Below are positions 15,266 to 24,390 of a stretch of DNA of 29,740 nucleotides, piece after piece. The position numbers and the translations under genes are program-made. Origin of the DNA: G963666895 sp963666895 (GTDB taxonomy: Bacteria; Desulfobacterota; Desulfovibrionia; Desulfovibrionales; Desulfovibrionaceae). Numbering within the stretch: the first letter of the stretch is position 1; each line of letters starts with the position of its first letter. The stretch spans positions 1 to 29,740 of the forward strand of contig CAXXNS010000006.1 in the NCBI GenBank assembly GCA_963666895.2, given 5' to 3'. The notes under the pieces were generated by a model. The model was given only the letters and a program-made list of their open reading frames with translations. It had not been told where the DNA came from and made no database searches.

Positions 15266-16528
15266 GTGCTTAACGAAGCTGGATTTAGTCGAATATTTGT
15301 ATCGGTAATTTCGGTGTTTCTTGTGGCTGTCATAAGATCGCCATATAGAATTCTTGCTGTTTATTTTTTTTGTAGGCCATTAGTGCAGCCATCCATTAAC
15401 CTCGGCAATTCGTATTGGGGTGGGATACCTTTGTCATCCGTTTTAACAGGAGCTTTGTTTATCAGTTTTATCATCCTTATAGCTAGAAAAGACATTAAAT
15501 TTACTTTTTCATTGGGCACGCTTAACTTACATTTTTTGTTAATAATCTGGTTGGCGATTGTAAATCCTTATAATATTATATCCATAAGTGGTATCTCTAC
15601 GATGTTAAAGTTGTTTACTGGATTATTATGTGCACTTGTTGCATACAATTCCATATCTAATAAAGATGACATGATAAAGGTTGCTAAATTATTAGTAATT
15701 TCTTCAATAATACCGGTATGTTTTGGGTTGTATCAAAAAATATCAGGAACAGGTCATGCGTGGCAGGAGAACCAGTATTCCGGATTACGAATTGATAGCC
15801 TGTTTGGACGCTATAATGAATTTGGAATTTATCTATGTCTTATGATTTGTGTCCTTCTAATAGTGATACTTAATGAAAAGAAGACGAAATTGAAGCTTTT
15901 TTGGGTTGGGCTTTTACTTTTGCAGGGGCTTTGCTTGATATATTCGTTGAATCGAGGGTCGTGGATATGTTTATCAGTAAGCATTTTGGGAACATCAATT
16001 TTGTATTTTAAAAAAATAAAATTTGTATATTTGATCGGTCCAGTAATCATAGTAGCAATATTTTTTTCTGGTCAGATCAGTGAACGTTTTGACATGTTGG
16101 ATCAAAAAGACGAATATGGTCACTCTTTGGACACAGCGTCTGGAAGGATAAATTATTGGAAATATGTTATTAGCGTTGCAGTAAAAAAACCCATTACTGG
16201 GTGGGGGATTGGGTCGGCATCAATAGTAATGGAAAAATATTACAATACAGAAGTTCCTCCACATAATGATTATGTCAAAATGTTTCTTGAGGGCGGAGTG
16301 ATTTCTGCGTCTATTTATATAGCGATGCTTCTTCTTACTGCAATGAGAAATTTTTTCATATTTAAAAAATATAATATTTGGAAATTTAATTTTCCAGTTT
16401 GTATAGCATCTTTTTACTTTTTAGGAATATCATGTAGCCAAAATATATACACTAATGTAATACTTTTCCCGTTAGCACTGGTTATATTTGCTTCAAATAT
16501 TAAGTTAAATTCTTTATGCCGTCTTTAA
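15266..16528 (+). CDS. Wzy-type polysaccharide polymerase (O-antigen ligase/polymerase family)
   Basis: A 420-residue protein with about ten to twelve membrane helices. The Wzy_C signature region is present: YSLNRGSWICLSVSILGTSI, then a large periplasmic loop with ASGRINYWKYVISVAVKKPI, GWGIGSA and PPHNDYVKMFLEGGVI. These carry the conserved Arg and His/Asn residues of the family. The start is GTG at 15266 with TAGGG about eight bases upstream. It is the first gene of an AT-rich operon and would polymerise the lipid-linked repeat units at the periplasmic face, handing chains to the GumC-like protein encoded at 3620-5374. A ligase cannot be told from a polymerase by sequence alone; the context favours a polymerase. 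Confidence 0.87.
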   Translation: MLNEAGFSRIFVSVISVFLVAVIRSPYRILAVYFFCRPLVQPSINLGNSYWGGIPLSSVLTGALFISFIILIARKDIKFTFSLGTLNLHFLLIIWLAIVNPYNIISISGISTMLKLFTGLLCALVAYNSISNKDDMIKVAKLLVISSIIPVCFGLYQKISGTGHAWQENQYSGLRIDSLFGRYNEFGIYLCLMICVLLIVILNEKKTKLKLFWVGLLLLQGLCLIYSLNRGSWICLSVSILGTSILYFKKIKFVYLIGPVIIVAIFFSGQISERFDMLDQKDEYGHSLDTASGRINYWKYVISVAVKKPITGWGIGSASIVMEKYYNTEVPPHNDYVKMFLEGGVISASIYIAMLLLTAMRNFFIFKKYNIWKFNFPVCIASFYFLGISCSQNIYTNVILFPLALVIFASNIKLNSLCRL

Positions 16529-16546
16529 AAAAAAAGAAAATAGTAC

Positions 16547-18082
16547 ATGGAAAGCACAAATCATAATATGCACAACAGATCAGAATTACGCTTGTTTGCT
16601 CGCGGGTTCCTTACGGTTCTGTCTGGTTCATTGCTTGGAAAGGTGCTGATGTTTTGTTTGACATTGCTGTTAGCACGATTGCTTACTGTTGGTGATGTCG
16701 GGCTATATTTTATTTGTTTTTCAGCCGTTACCGTGCTGTCAGTAATTTCAACTACTGGAATGCGAATAGGTGTGGTAAGGTTTATTTCAATATACAATGG
16801 GAAGTTTGATACTGCATCAATGAGAGGAACGGTCATTATTGGCCTCATATTTACTTTTTGTATTTCAACTATTATTGTTGTCTTATTGACTATCTATGAA
16901 GATTTGATTGTTTATACAGTTTATAATAATGCAGACTTGAAACAAATTTTTGGAATTTTTGTGGCTTGTATACCTATTGAGGCTGCTAGATTGATTTTTT
17001 GTGCTGCAACAGATGGCCTTAAAAAAATGCATTATTCAATATTTGTAGAACACTTTGTTATCAATTGTTGTAGGTTGATCTTTTTTGTATACTTCTTATG
17101 GATTAATAATTATGGAATTGTCGGTGCTGCATACTCTTTTATTATTGCTTCATCGGTGGGGCTCTTTATTTCTGCCTTTTTTTGTATTTTTGAGATGTTC
17201 TTTCGATTGAAAGGTTTCAAAATTCGATTTCCAACCCTCGAGGTTGTTCTTTTTTCGCTGCCGATGATGCCAGCTTCATTTATTTTTAATTCGGCAAAAC
17301 AAATGGATGTGTTGATGCTGGGCTGGCTGTGGACCTCTGAAGGAGTTGGTATTTATAGCATTGCTTTGCGTCTGTGCTTGCTTGGCGAAGTTGTGTTCAG
17401 GTCATTTCAACAGATTTTACAGCCATTTATAGCTGATTATTACAGTAAAAATCAAATGAATAGGCTAATGTCGCTATACCACTTTTCTGTAAAGTGGTGT
17501 TTTTTATTAAGCGTACCGATCTTTATATTGTTTGCCGCATATCCTTCTTTCTTTTTGGATTGTTTTAACAAGTCTATGGTTGTCGGTGGTGTGGCGTTGA
17601 CAGTTTTAGGTTTGGGGCACCTCCTAAGTTCTCTTTCAAATTTATCCGGGGCAATTGTTTCAATGACCGGATATTCAAGGCTTTCCCTTATTAACAATAC
17701 AATATTTATCATTATCAATATAGCTGGTAATTATATTTTCATCCCAATTTGTGGGATGTTGGGCGCAGCATACAGCCATGTAATATCGATCCTAGTGCTT
17801 TCTATGTTGCGATATTATCAAGTATGGAAGATTCTTAAAATGCCGCCTTTAAAAGTGTATGTTTTAAAAATTGCATTTTCCGGTTGTATGTCTATATGTA
17901 GTGTGCTAATATTTTGTGGTTACGATCATCTTCAAACGATCACAAAAGGAATTTTACTTATTTTACTTTTTATTTTTGTTTACGTTTTATTTTTGTCAAT
18001 TTTTGTTTTGACAGCTGATGATAAAAGAATGTTTTTAAAGTTTAAAACAAAATTTATGCGCAAGTTTTTTGCTAGAGCATAA
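16547..18082 (+). CDS. Wzx-type flippase (MATE/MOP superfamily polysaccharide exporter)
   Basis: A 511-residue protein with about 12-14 hydrophobic helices. The N-terminus (ARGFLTVLSGSLLGKVLMFC) and central part (FSLPMMPASFIFNSAKQMDVLMLG) fit polysaccharide flippases of the MOP superfamily. The second half has the usual repeat of the first (SPIFILFAAYPSF-like helices and LGAAYSHVISILVLSMLRYY). It begins 18 bases after the polymerase stop, with a weak ribosome site in an A-rich spacer. It would flip lipid-linked repeat units across the inner membrane. Confidence 0.92.
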   Translation: MESTNHNMHNRSELRLFARGFLTVLSGSLLGKVLMFCLTLLLARLLTVGDVGLYFICFSAVTVLSVISTTGMRIGVVRFISIYNGKFDTASMRGTVIIGLIFTFCISTIIVVLLTIYEDLIVYTVYNNADLKQIFGIFVACIPIEAARLIFCAATDGLKKMHYSIFVEHFVINCCRLIFFVYFLWINNYGIVGAAYSFIIASSVGLFISAFFCIFEMFFRLKGFKIRFPTLEVVLFSLPMMPASFIFNSAKQMDVLMLGWLWTSEGVGIYSIALRLCLLGEVVFRSFQQILQPFIADYYSKNQMNRLMSLYHFSVKWCFLLSVPIFILFAAYPSFFLDCFNKSMVVGGVALTVLGLGHLLSSLSNLSGAIVSMTGYSRLSLINNTIFIIINIAGNYIFIPICGMLGAAYSHVISILVLSMLRYYQVWKILKMPPLKVYVLKIAFSGCMSICSVLIFCGYDHLQTITKGILLILLFIFVYVLFLSIFVLTADDKRMFLKFKTKFMRKFFARA

Positions 18083-18099
18083 ATATATGGAGTATAGAT

Positions 18100-19581
18100 A
18101 TGAACAAGGTTCTTGCTATTGGTATTGATGGGGGAGAGTTTTCAGTATTTTATGAAATGATATCTCGTGGTGTTATGCCACGTCTGCAAGCTATTTTGAA
18201 AAAATCACAGTCCATGGAGTTGGATTGTTATGTTGATGGGCCAGGCCAGGGATGGGCTTCGTTTATGACCGGTAAAAGCCCACGTAAGCATGGATTTTAT
18301 TATTGGAAAATATTCAAAGGTGCAACAAATCGAGATTTTAACAGCGATCTTTTGTGGGACGTGATTGGTGCAGCTGGTAAGACTTCCGGTGTAGTCAACA
18401 TGTCGTATACTTTTCCCCCGGCTTCGATAGATGGGGTTATGATTTCTGGTTTAGGGGGAGGTCTTAGCCCAACTACTAAAACAGGTTATTCTTTTCCTGA
18501 CGATCTGTTGAATGAGTTAAATGAAAAAATTGACGGTTATATTTGGGGTGTTGACCGTACACCAGGTGGTATAAATAAACAATTAAATTATATGAATATG
18601 TTGATAGACATGACTAAAAAACGCACATCTGCGTGTAAATATTTGATTGAGACAAGGGATCCTGATTTTTTTACTGTTGTATATAGAGGCGCTGACGCCA
18701 TCCAACATAATTTTTGGGCATTTGTTGATTCTTCAAAAAGTATTCCGCACAAATGGGAACCCTTATTGAAAAAGATCAACGAGTATTATTTTGAATTGGA
18801 TAAATCTATCGGTGAGTTGTGGGATGAGGCTGACGGTAAATATCGAATGATTATTTCAGATCATGGGTTTGGGCCTACAGATTTTGTTTTTTATATAAAT
18901 GAATACCTTCAGTCCGAGGGGTATTTATTCAAAAACAAGAATTTAAAGGCACAAATAGGAAATAAATTTTTTTTGAGTCTGAAATCTACACTAGAGCCTT
19001 ACAAACGCCAGTTAAATAAATTTAGAATTTTAAGATTCCTGAATAAAGCCCGGAAGCGGCATTTGCCTAAAATTGAAATCGCAATTGATTTTAGCAGGAC
19101 AAGCCTGTATGCGGCTGATTTTTATGGCATATCCTTTAACTCAAAAAGGGTGGCAGGTGGTGAACGAGAGCAGCTGTTTGAAGAAATAAGAGATAAGTTG
19201 GAAAATATTATTGACCCTTTTTTGGGCAAGCCAATTTTTAGACAAATATACCCTAAGGAGCAACTCAAGATCGAGGGGCATCTGGATACTGCTCCTGACA
19301 TTATCTTTGAATTGGCTAACGAAGCTTGCTTGGTCTCGCCGGATGTTGATTTGTCAAGAGATGGTAAGATATTTGAGAATACAAATGACAAATTAATTTG
19401 GCACACAAGCGGCAATCACAGAAGGATGGGAATATTGATTTCCGATTCTTTGTCTTTAAGTGATGATAAGCGAGATGTTATCAAAATTACTGATATCTAT
19501 TCTACAATACTAAATATCTTGGGAATTGATTTACCTGAAAGTGTAGATGGTGTTCCGCTACCCTTTGAGAGGGCTAAGTAG
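18100..19581 (+). CDS. Alkaline phosphatase superfamily hydrolase (type I phosphodiesterase/nucleotide pyrophosphatase-like)
   Basis: A 493-residue cytoplasmic-looking protein with no signal peptide. The metal-site and nucleophile motifs of the superfamily are present: AIGIDGGEF (D10), GWASFMTGKSPRKHG (nucleophile Ser/Thr region), GADAIQHNFW (Asp and His), IISDHGFGP (Asp-His) and a late His in IWHTSGNH. A GGAG ribosome site precedes the ATG. The family includes phosphodiesterases, phosphoglycerol transferases and sulfatases, so its reaction on the polymer or its precursors is open. It overlaps the next gene by one base (TAGTG), implying coupled expression with the Asp-box protein. Confidence 0.87.
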   Translation: MNKVLAIGIDGGEFSVFYEMISRGVMPRLQAILKKSQSMELDCYVDGPGQGWASFMTGKSPRKHGFYYWKIFKGATNRDFNSDLLWDVIGAAGKTSGVVNMSYTFPPASIDGVMISGLGGGLSPTTKTGYSFPDDLLNELNEKIDGYIWGVDRTPGGINKQLNYMNMLIDMTKKRTSACKYLIETRDPDFFTVVYRGADAIQHNFWAFVDSSKSIPHKWEPLLKKINEYYFELDKSIGELWDEADGKYRMIISDHGFGPTDFVFYINEYLQSEGYLFKNKNLKAQIGNKFFLSLKSTLEPYKRQLNKFRILRFLNKARKRHLPKIEIAIDFSRTSLYAADFYGISFNSKRVAGGEREQLFEEIRDKLENIIDPFLGKPIFRQIYPKEQLKIEGHLDTAPDIIFELANEACLVSPDVDLSRDGKIFENTNDKLIWHTSGNHRRMGILISDSLSLSDDKRDVIKITDIYSTILNILGIDLPESVDGVPLPFERAK

Positions 19582-21596
19582 TGTTAGCCCGTTGTTTATA
19601 CATATTTTTATTGTTGTTGACTTGTGGGGCACATTCCTACGCCAAAGACGTGCTGTGGGAGCACGTTCCTTTGTGCGTAAGAGATAAAGATAAAAATAAA
19701 ATTTATTGTGGCGAGGGTTTTCAGCAGATTCAATCAATTGCATGGGCAAGAAATAAGGATAATATTGTATATTTGTCAACAGATCAAAGTCAAATATATA
19801 AATCTGAAAATTTTGGACTAGACTGGGTTCCATACAACAAGGGTTTTGAAGCAAATGGTGCACGTTCTATTGGAGTTGATCCAACAAATGACATGGTAGT
19901 TATTGCCTGCGGATTCGTTGGTAAGCCCTACAAAACAGGTATATTACTTAAAAATCGCATTCAAGGAATTTTTTTATCTGAAGATGGTGGTTTGAACTGG
20001 AGTTTGGTGCATAAAACTGATTTCTTTAAACAGGCATCTCGCGGACAGTTGATTGTATTTGATCCATCGTCATATAATGGTTCAAGGTGCAGTACAATAT
20101 TTGTAGGAAGTTATAGTGAAGGGTTGCTCATCTCAAATAATGGTGGGAGGAATTGGAGTGTTGTTGCTAAGCCACCTTCCGCGATAATCGATATTGATTT
20201 TCTCCCTAACGGCAATGGACTTTTACTTGCAACAGAAGGCGAATTGTTAAGCTATACTGGTGGGGAAATCAACTGCCTCGGTGATGGCTTACCTAGTTGG
20301 CCTCGGAGCATTGCAGTTTCAACAGACAATATTGTTTTTGCTGCTGTGGGCAATGAAGGCGTGTATCTTTCTGAGGATGACGGGAAAAATTTCAAAAAGT
20401 TTTCTTTTGGTCTACCATTTATGAGCAACATTTCTGAAATTGAGGTTAGCCCATCTGATCCTAAACTTGTCTATTGTAAATCCGAGAAATCCGTCGATAA
20501 GGGACTTTATCGTTCAGAGGATGGAGGTAGGCAGTGGACAAGATCTCAATATTTTGATCGCGAAGGAGCTACTCCCTTGGGTGTGGGGTTGTGGAGGAAT
20601 GGACCGATTGCGCCTCATCCGAGAATTCGCGAGCTTGCATTATTGGGGGCAAACGGAAGAGATACAATATTGAGAACCACGGACTGTGGTGTAGAATGGA
20701 AATTTTCTTCTTCCGGATTTTCGGGCGGAAGAATGGTTGATTCCGCATATACGCCCTCTGGAGGCATCTATTTTTCGTTGACTGACTTTGGCGTATGGCA
20801 CGGTCATATTAATTCACCATTTTTCGAGCAATTAAATACTGGGCCTGGTTTGAAAGGGCAATATTCTAGTGGAGCGGTAGCTGTGAAGGGCAATGTCATC
20901 GTGGCTTCTCTTGGAACTTGGCAGGAGAAGGAACTGGTGATTAGTGCTGATGGAGGGGAGAGTTGGAGACGGCCGGAAGTTGAGCCCGAGCGATTTGATT
21001 TTATCGGGTTTCACCCTTCGAAAAGTGATACGATTTATGCTGGAAGTTATAGGAGCAGCGATTTTGGGAAAAGCTGGCAAAAGCTGGAATACCCAGTGTT
21101 GGCTATTTTGCCCACGGATGGAAATGTGGTTTACAGTGTTCGAAGTGTTGGTAAAGAAACTGAAGTCATAGTGTCAAACGATCAAGGGGTAACCTGGAGG
21201 CAATATGGTTTTCAGCTCCCGATTAGCCCTCAGCAGGTAAGGCAGATTAAGGTTTCACCGCATCGCTCTGATGAGGTATGGTTGGCGTGTCAAAAGGGCG
21301 TATACCTGATTAGGAAGGGCCAGGGGCAACTCATCAGCCTTAACCAAGGCTTGCCGACAGAAGCTGTCTTCTCAATAGAGTTTCATCCCGAGCATGCTGG
21401 CACAGTCTTTATTGGGCTTTGGGCCCCAGGTGTTGGAAACGGGAAAGGTATTTATCGAACCGAGGATGGTGGGAAAACATGGAGTGAGTATAATGGCATG
21501 ATGCTTTCCCGGAACGTTTTTTCGATCGGGGCAAATGAAAATGATGGATATTTGTATATTGGAACTTCTGCGGGAACTTTCCGAACTAAGTATTGA
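19581..21596 (+). CDS. Exported Asp-box (BNR-like) beta-propeller protein
   Basis: A 671-residue protein. The signal peptide is LARCLYIFLLLLTCGAHSYA with cleavage near residue 21. Ten Asp-box motifs (S/T-x-D/N-x-G-x-x-W/F) run from residue 75 to about 636, among them SENFGLDW, SEDGGLNW, SNNGGRNW, SEDDGKNF, SADGGESW and TEDGGKTW. They suggest one or two beta-propellers, as in sialidases, GH74-type hydrolases and sortilin-like proteins. No catalytic set of a known glycoside hydrolase and no PEP-CTERM tail was recognised. The GTG start overlaps the stop of the phosphatase-superfamily gene, with GAGAGGG upstream. It lies between that gene and a sulfotransferase gene, so it probably acts on or binds the EPS in the periplasm or outside. 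The enzymatic role is unknown. Confidence 0.85.
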   Translation: MLARCLYIFLLLLTCGAHSYAKDVLWEHVPLCVRDKDKNKIYCGEGFQQIQSIAWARNKDNIVYLSTDQSQIYKSENFGLDWVPYNKGFEANGARSIGVDPTNDMVVIACGFVGKPYKTGILLKNRIQGIFLSEDGGLNWSLVHKTDFFKQASRGQLIVFDPSSYNGSRCSTIFVGSYSEGLLISNNGGRNWSVVAKPPSAIIDIDFLPNGNGLLLATEGELLSYTGGEINCLGDGLPSWPRSIAVSTDNIVFAAVGNEGVYLSEDDGKNFKKFSFGLPFMSNISEIEVSPSDPKLVYCKSEKSVDKGLYRSEDGGRQWTRSQYFDREGATPLGVGLWRNGPIAPHPRIRELALLGANGRDTILRTTDCGVEWKFSSSGFSGGRMVDSAYTPSGGIYFSLTDFGVWHGHINSPFFEQLNTGPGLKGQYSSGAVAVKGNVIVASLGTWQEKELVISADGGESWRRPEVEPERFDFIGFHPSKSDTIYAGSYRSSDFGKSWQKLEYPVLAILPTDGNVVYSVRSVGKETEVIVSNDQGVTWRQYGFQLPISPQQVRQIKVSPHRSDEVWLACQKGVYLIRKGQGQLISLNQGLPTEAVFSIEFHPEHAGTVFIGLWAPGVGNGKGIYRTEDGGKTWSEYNGMMLSRNVFSIGANENDGYLYIGTSAGTFRTKY

Positions 21597-21613
21597 ATAG
21601 AATTGATGTATCG

Positions 21614-22648
21614 ATGATTAATAAAAAGATGATTTCTGAAATACGTCCCGTTTTTATTGTTGGCGCAAGCCGGAGCGGAACAACAATGATGGCGATCATG
21701 CTTCGGCAAACACCTGATTTTTTTTCTTTTAAAGAGTTGCATTTTTTTGAAGAAATGTATTCCGCCAATAATGATGAGGATAGCCTGCTTTCAAGAGATG
21801 ATGCGGTGAATATTGCATCGAGGCTATTTTGTGTCCAGTCCGAGAGTTATTTGAAGTGTAAAAATATATATAAATATCATGATGCTGCAGTTCGTTTGGT
21901 CGAATCGATTGATGAGTCGGAGCTTACACCTCCGCAAATCTATGCCAAGTTTCTTATACAAGCGACTGAAGAAGATGGAAAATACCATCCGTGTGAGCAA
22001 ACACCTCGCAATGTCTATTATTTGTCTGAAATATTAAGAATTTTTCCTGGTGCTAGGTTTGTGCACATGATCAGGGATCCACGTGCAGTACTTTCGTCCC
22101 AAAGAGGTAAATGGAAGCGTAGGAAGTTTGCGAAGATAAAGCCTTCATGGGTCGAAGTGATTCGCTCCTGGGCGAATTATCACCCAATTGTCACAACCAA
22201 ATTGTGGATGGCGGCTAATAAGGCTGCAGATGACTTTCCCCATCAAGACAAGTTGCATTCTGTCAAATTTGAAGATGTGTTGGATAACCCGGAAAAAACG
22301 CTTAAGGCGTTGTGTTCATTTCTTGAAATACCGTATTATATTAATATGATTAATATTCCGCAGACTGGGTCTTCGCATTTGCCGGACAATTTTGAAAAGA
22401 AGGGGATAACCACAGAGGCCAGGTCCCGGTGGAAGAAAGAGTTGCCCGGTGCGGATATATACTGGGCTGAACGGTTGGCGGGCGATTATATGGTTAGATA
22501 TGGGTATCCTTTGTTGAAGAATAAACCGAACACGTTTAAACTTGTGTTAAGCATTTTGTCTTTGCCTATAAAAGTTGTAATGGCGTTGCTGTTGAATATT
22601 TCCAGAATGAAAAATTTGTTTAAATCAATTCGAAAACGTATACAGTAA
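21614..22648 (+). CDS. PAPS-dependent sulfotransferase
   Basis: About 344 residues from ATG 21614; a TTG at 21593 that overlaps the previous stop is an alternative start. The 5'-phosphosulfate loop is VFIVGASRSGTTMMAIML and the 3'-phosphate motif is ARFVHMIRDPRAVLSSQRG. Further family features are FEDVLDNPEKTLKALCSFL and the C-terminal SRWKKELPGADIYWAE. The enzyme transfers sulfate from PAPS, most likely to a sugar of the EPS repeat or its lipid precursor in the cytosol. PAPS could come from the APS kinase fusion encoded at 7560-9245, about 12 kb upstream on the other side of the IS region. The acceptor is inferred from the locus. Confidence 0.93.
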   Translation: MINKKMISEIRPVFIVGASRSGTTMMAIMLRQTPDFFSFKELHFFEEMYSANNDEDSLLSRDDAVNIASRLFCVQSESYLKCKNIYKYHDAAVRLVESIDESELTPPQIYAKFLIQATEEDGKYHPCEQTPRNVYYLSEILRIFPGARFVHMIRDPRAVLSSQRGKWKRRKFAKIKPSWVEVIRSWANYHPIVTTKLWMAANKAADDFPHQDKLHSVKFEDVLDNPEKTLKALCSFLEIPYYINMINIPQTGSSHLPDNFEKKGITTEARSRWKKELPGADIYWAERLAGDYMVRYGYPLLKNKPNTFKLVLSILSLPIKVVMALLLNISRMKNLFKSIRKRIQ

Positions 22649-22663
22649 CAAAATGGAAACGTA

Positions 22664-23983
22664 ATGAGAAGAGTAAAGATACTGATAGCTGAGGATATCC
22701 CCGCTCACAATAAAGGTGAAGCAGCACTTTTTTTGGGCATGATCGAATCGCTTAAAAGTTTACCAAATAAAGAAATTGGTCTGCTGTCTACAAATCCATT
22801 GTCTGATGCAAAAGAATATTCAGAATGGGCATCAATAATTGATGCGCGTGGTGTTATTCCTGAACATATTGTGAGTGGGCAGGGTAGAACATTAGCCAAA
22901 CTCTTAAATTATAGCATATTTATTTTAAAACATATGTTTTTTTTGATTGGGTACTTTTTTTTACGGGGGAGAATCTTCTCTCTCTTTACGTCAACTGTCT
23001 GGAGGGAGTATGTAAATTCCGACATTATTATTATGGGCCACGATAGTTTCTGGACTCCAATATATCACACAACATTGTTGTTAATGTTTAAGGCCTTGAA
23101 TAAGACTACCGCAATTTATGCCGGTTCGTTGAATCCTGCGAACCTTGATTCAAGTGGTGTAAAAAAGCGATTGTCTGAGTTTATATCGCTTTTAGGAATT
23201 AATGCAGCATCATCAGTAACTTTGCGGGAAGAAATATCTTTGAGCAAAGTTAAAAAAATAGGGGTTAAGAATGTAGCGCGAATTGGCGTTTATCCAGATT
23301 TGGCCTTTCTCGTTTCCCCGGTCGACGATGCGACAATAGATGAAATTTTTCACCGGGAAGGTTTGAAGCTAGACGGTGACTATGTGGGAATGGCATTTAA
23401 CAGGAGAACATTGAGGCATGCGTCCGCTGGAAACAATACCGATGAGAGTGTCGAGCATGCTTGCAAGAGCATAGCCGAGATTGCTGACAAGGTAGTTGCA
23501 GACTATGATGCCGAGATAGTGTTTGTCCCTCACTCCATTGGGCCTACTCCCAATTTGGATGATCGAATTTTGGCTGATAAAATTATTGGTTATATGGTCA
23601 ACAAAAAGAGCGCAGTTAATATTGTTAATGAGTATAGCCCAATGGAAATCAAGGGGATCGCATCAAGGCTTTTTTTTGCTTTTGGCTCACGCTTACATTT
23701 TTGTATCGATGCAATTTCAATGGCGGTTCCAACTCTTTTTTTAACATATGAAAAAGATATCCGAGGTCATGGAATTATTCAAAAAATGTTGAAGAAAGAG
23801 GATTACGTTTTTGACATAGACAACTTGGAATCAACCCAGCTGTTAGGAGCAGTATTTGATTTGATGAGCAGGAAAGAAGAGATAACTGCTCATTTGAAAA
23901 ATATTTTGCCGGAGTTGCGGAAAGCGACTTATTGCCATGGCGAGCAATTGGCCCGTATCTATAAAAATCATATTGATGATTAA
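22664..23983 (+). CDS. Polysaccharide pyruvyl transferase family protein
   Basis: A 439-residue protein. The N-terminus KILIAEDIPAHNKGEAALFLG is the usual NxGDxA-like start of the family, here with Lys-Gly-Glu. C-terminal motifs include IVFVPHSIG and SRLHFCIDAISMAVPTLFLT, the conserved S/G-RLH region. These enzymes add ketal pyruvate to sugars using PEP (CsaB/WcaK type). It begins 15 bases after the sulfotransferase gene and closes the AT-rich operon, so the predicted EPS may be both sulfated and pyruvylated, giving a strongly acidic polymer. The product type is inferred; some family members use other donors. Confidence 0.9.
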   Translation: MRRVKILIAEDIPAHNKGEAALFLGMIESLKSLPNKEIGLLSTNPLSDAKEYSEWASIIDARGVIPEHIVSGQGRTLAKLLNYSIFILKHMFFLIGYFFLRGRIFSLFTSTVWREYVNSDIIIMGHDSFWTPIYHTTLLLMFKALNKTTAIYAGSLNPANLDSSGVKKRLSEFISLLGINAASSVTLREEISLSKVKKIGVKNVARIGVYPDLAFLVSPVDDATIDEIFHREGLKLDGDYVGMAFNRRTLRHASAGNNTDESVEHACKSIAEIADKVVADYDAEIVFVPHSIGPTPNLDDRILADKIIGYMVNKKSAVNIVNEYSPMEIKGIASRLFFAFGSRLHFCIDAISMAVPTLFLTYEKDIRGHGIIQKMLKKEDYVFDIDNLESTQLLGAVFDLMSRKEEITAHLKNILPELRKATYCHGEQLARIYKNHIDD

Positions 23984-24100
23984 ACTGGCCGGTGAATACG
24001 TCTCAGAACTTTTGAATATTCCGGTGAAGTGACCTGCTCCCCGAAAACTTGACCATTCATAATGGGAGGCCTTTCTGCTAAACGGACCGCAGGAGGACTC

Positions 24101-24367
24101 ATGCGAAGGAGCCAATTCAGCGAGGAGCAGATCATCCGGATTCTGAAGGAAGGCGAGGCCGGGGCCAAGACGACAGACCTTTGCCGCCGGCACGGGATCA
24201 GCCCGAATACGTTCTACCGATGGAAGTCCAAGTACGGCGGACTGGAGGTCAGTGAGGCCCGGCGGCTGAAGACCCTTGAGGATGAGAACAGACGGCTCAA
24301 GAGACTTGTGGCCGATCTGTCCCTGGACAACACGGTTCTCAAGGATCTCTTGTCAAAAAACTTCTGA
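24101..24367 (+). CDS. IS407-group transposase OrfA
   Basis: An 88-residue protein starting MRRSQFSEEQIIRILKEGEA, with AGGAGG five bases upstream. The helix-turn-helix part reads TDLCRRHGISPNTFYRWKSK and a leucine-zipper-like tail EDENRRLKRLVADLSLDNTV. It ends TCA AAA AAC TTC TGA, which contains a slippery heptamer that would allow fusion to OrfB in the -1 frame. Confidence 0.95.
   Translation: MRRSQFSEEQIIRILKEGEAGAKTTDLCRRHGISPNTFYRWKSKYGGLEVSEARRLKTLEDENRRLKRLVADLSLDNTVLKDLLSKNF
24355..24361 (+). promoter_or_regulatory. Programmed -1 frameshift heptamer A_AAA_AAC
   Basis: In the orfA frame the heptamer is phased X_XXY_YYZ (last A of TCA, then AAA, AAC), two codons before the stop. After a -1 slip the frame is open through CTT CTG ACG CCT GCA into orfB. 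IS3-family elements make their OrfAB transposase this way. Confidence 0.65.
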
Positions 24368-24390
24368 CGCCTGCAGCTCGTCGCAAGGCC

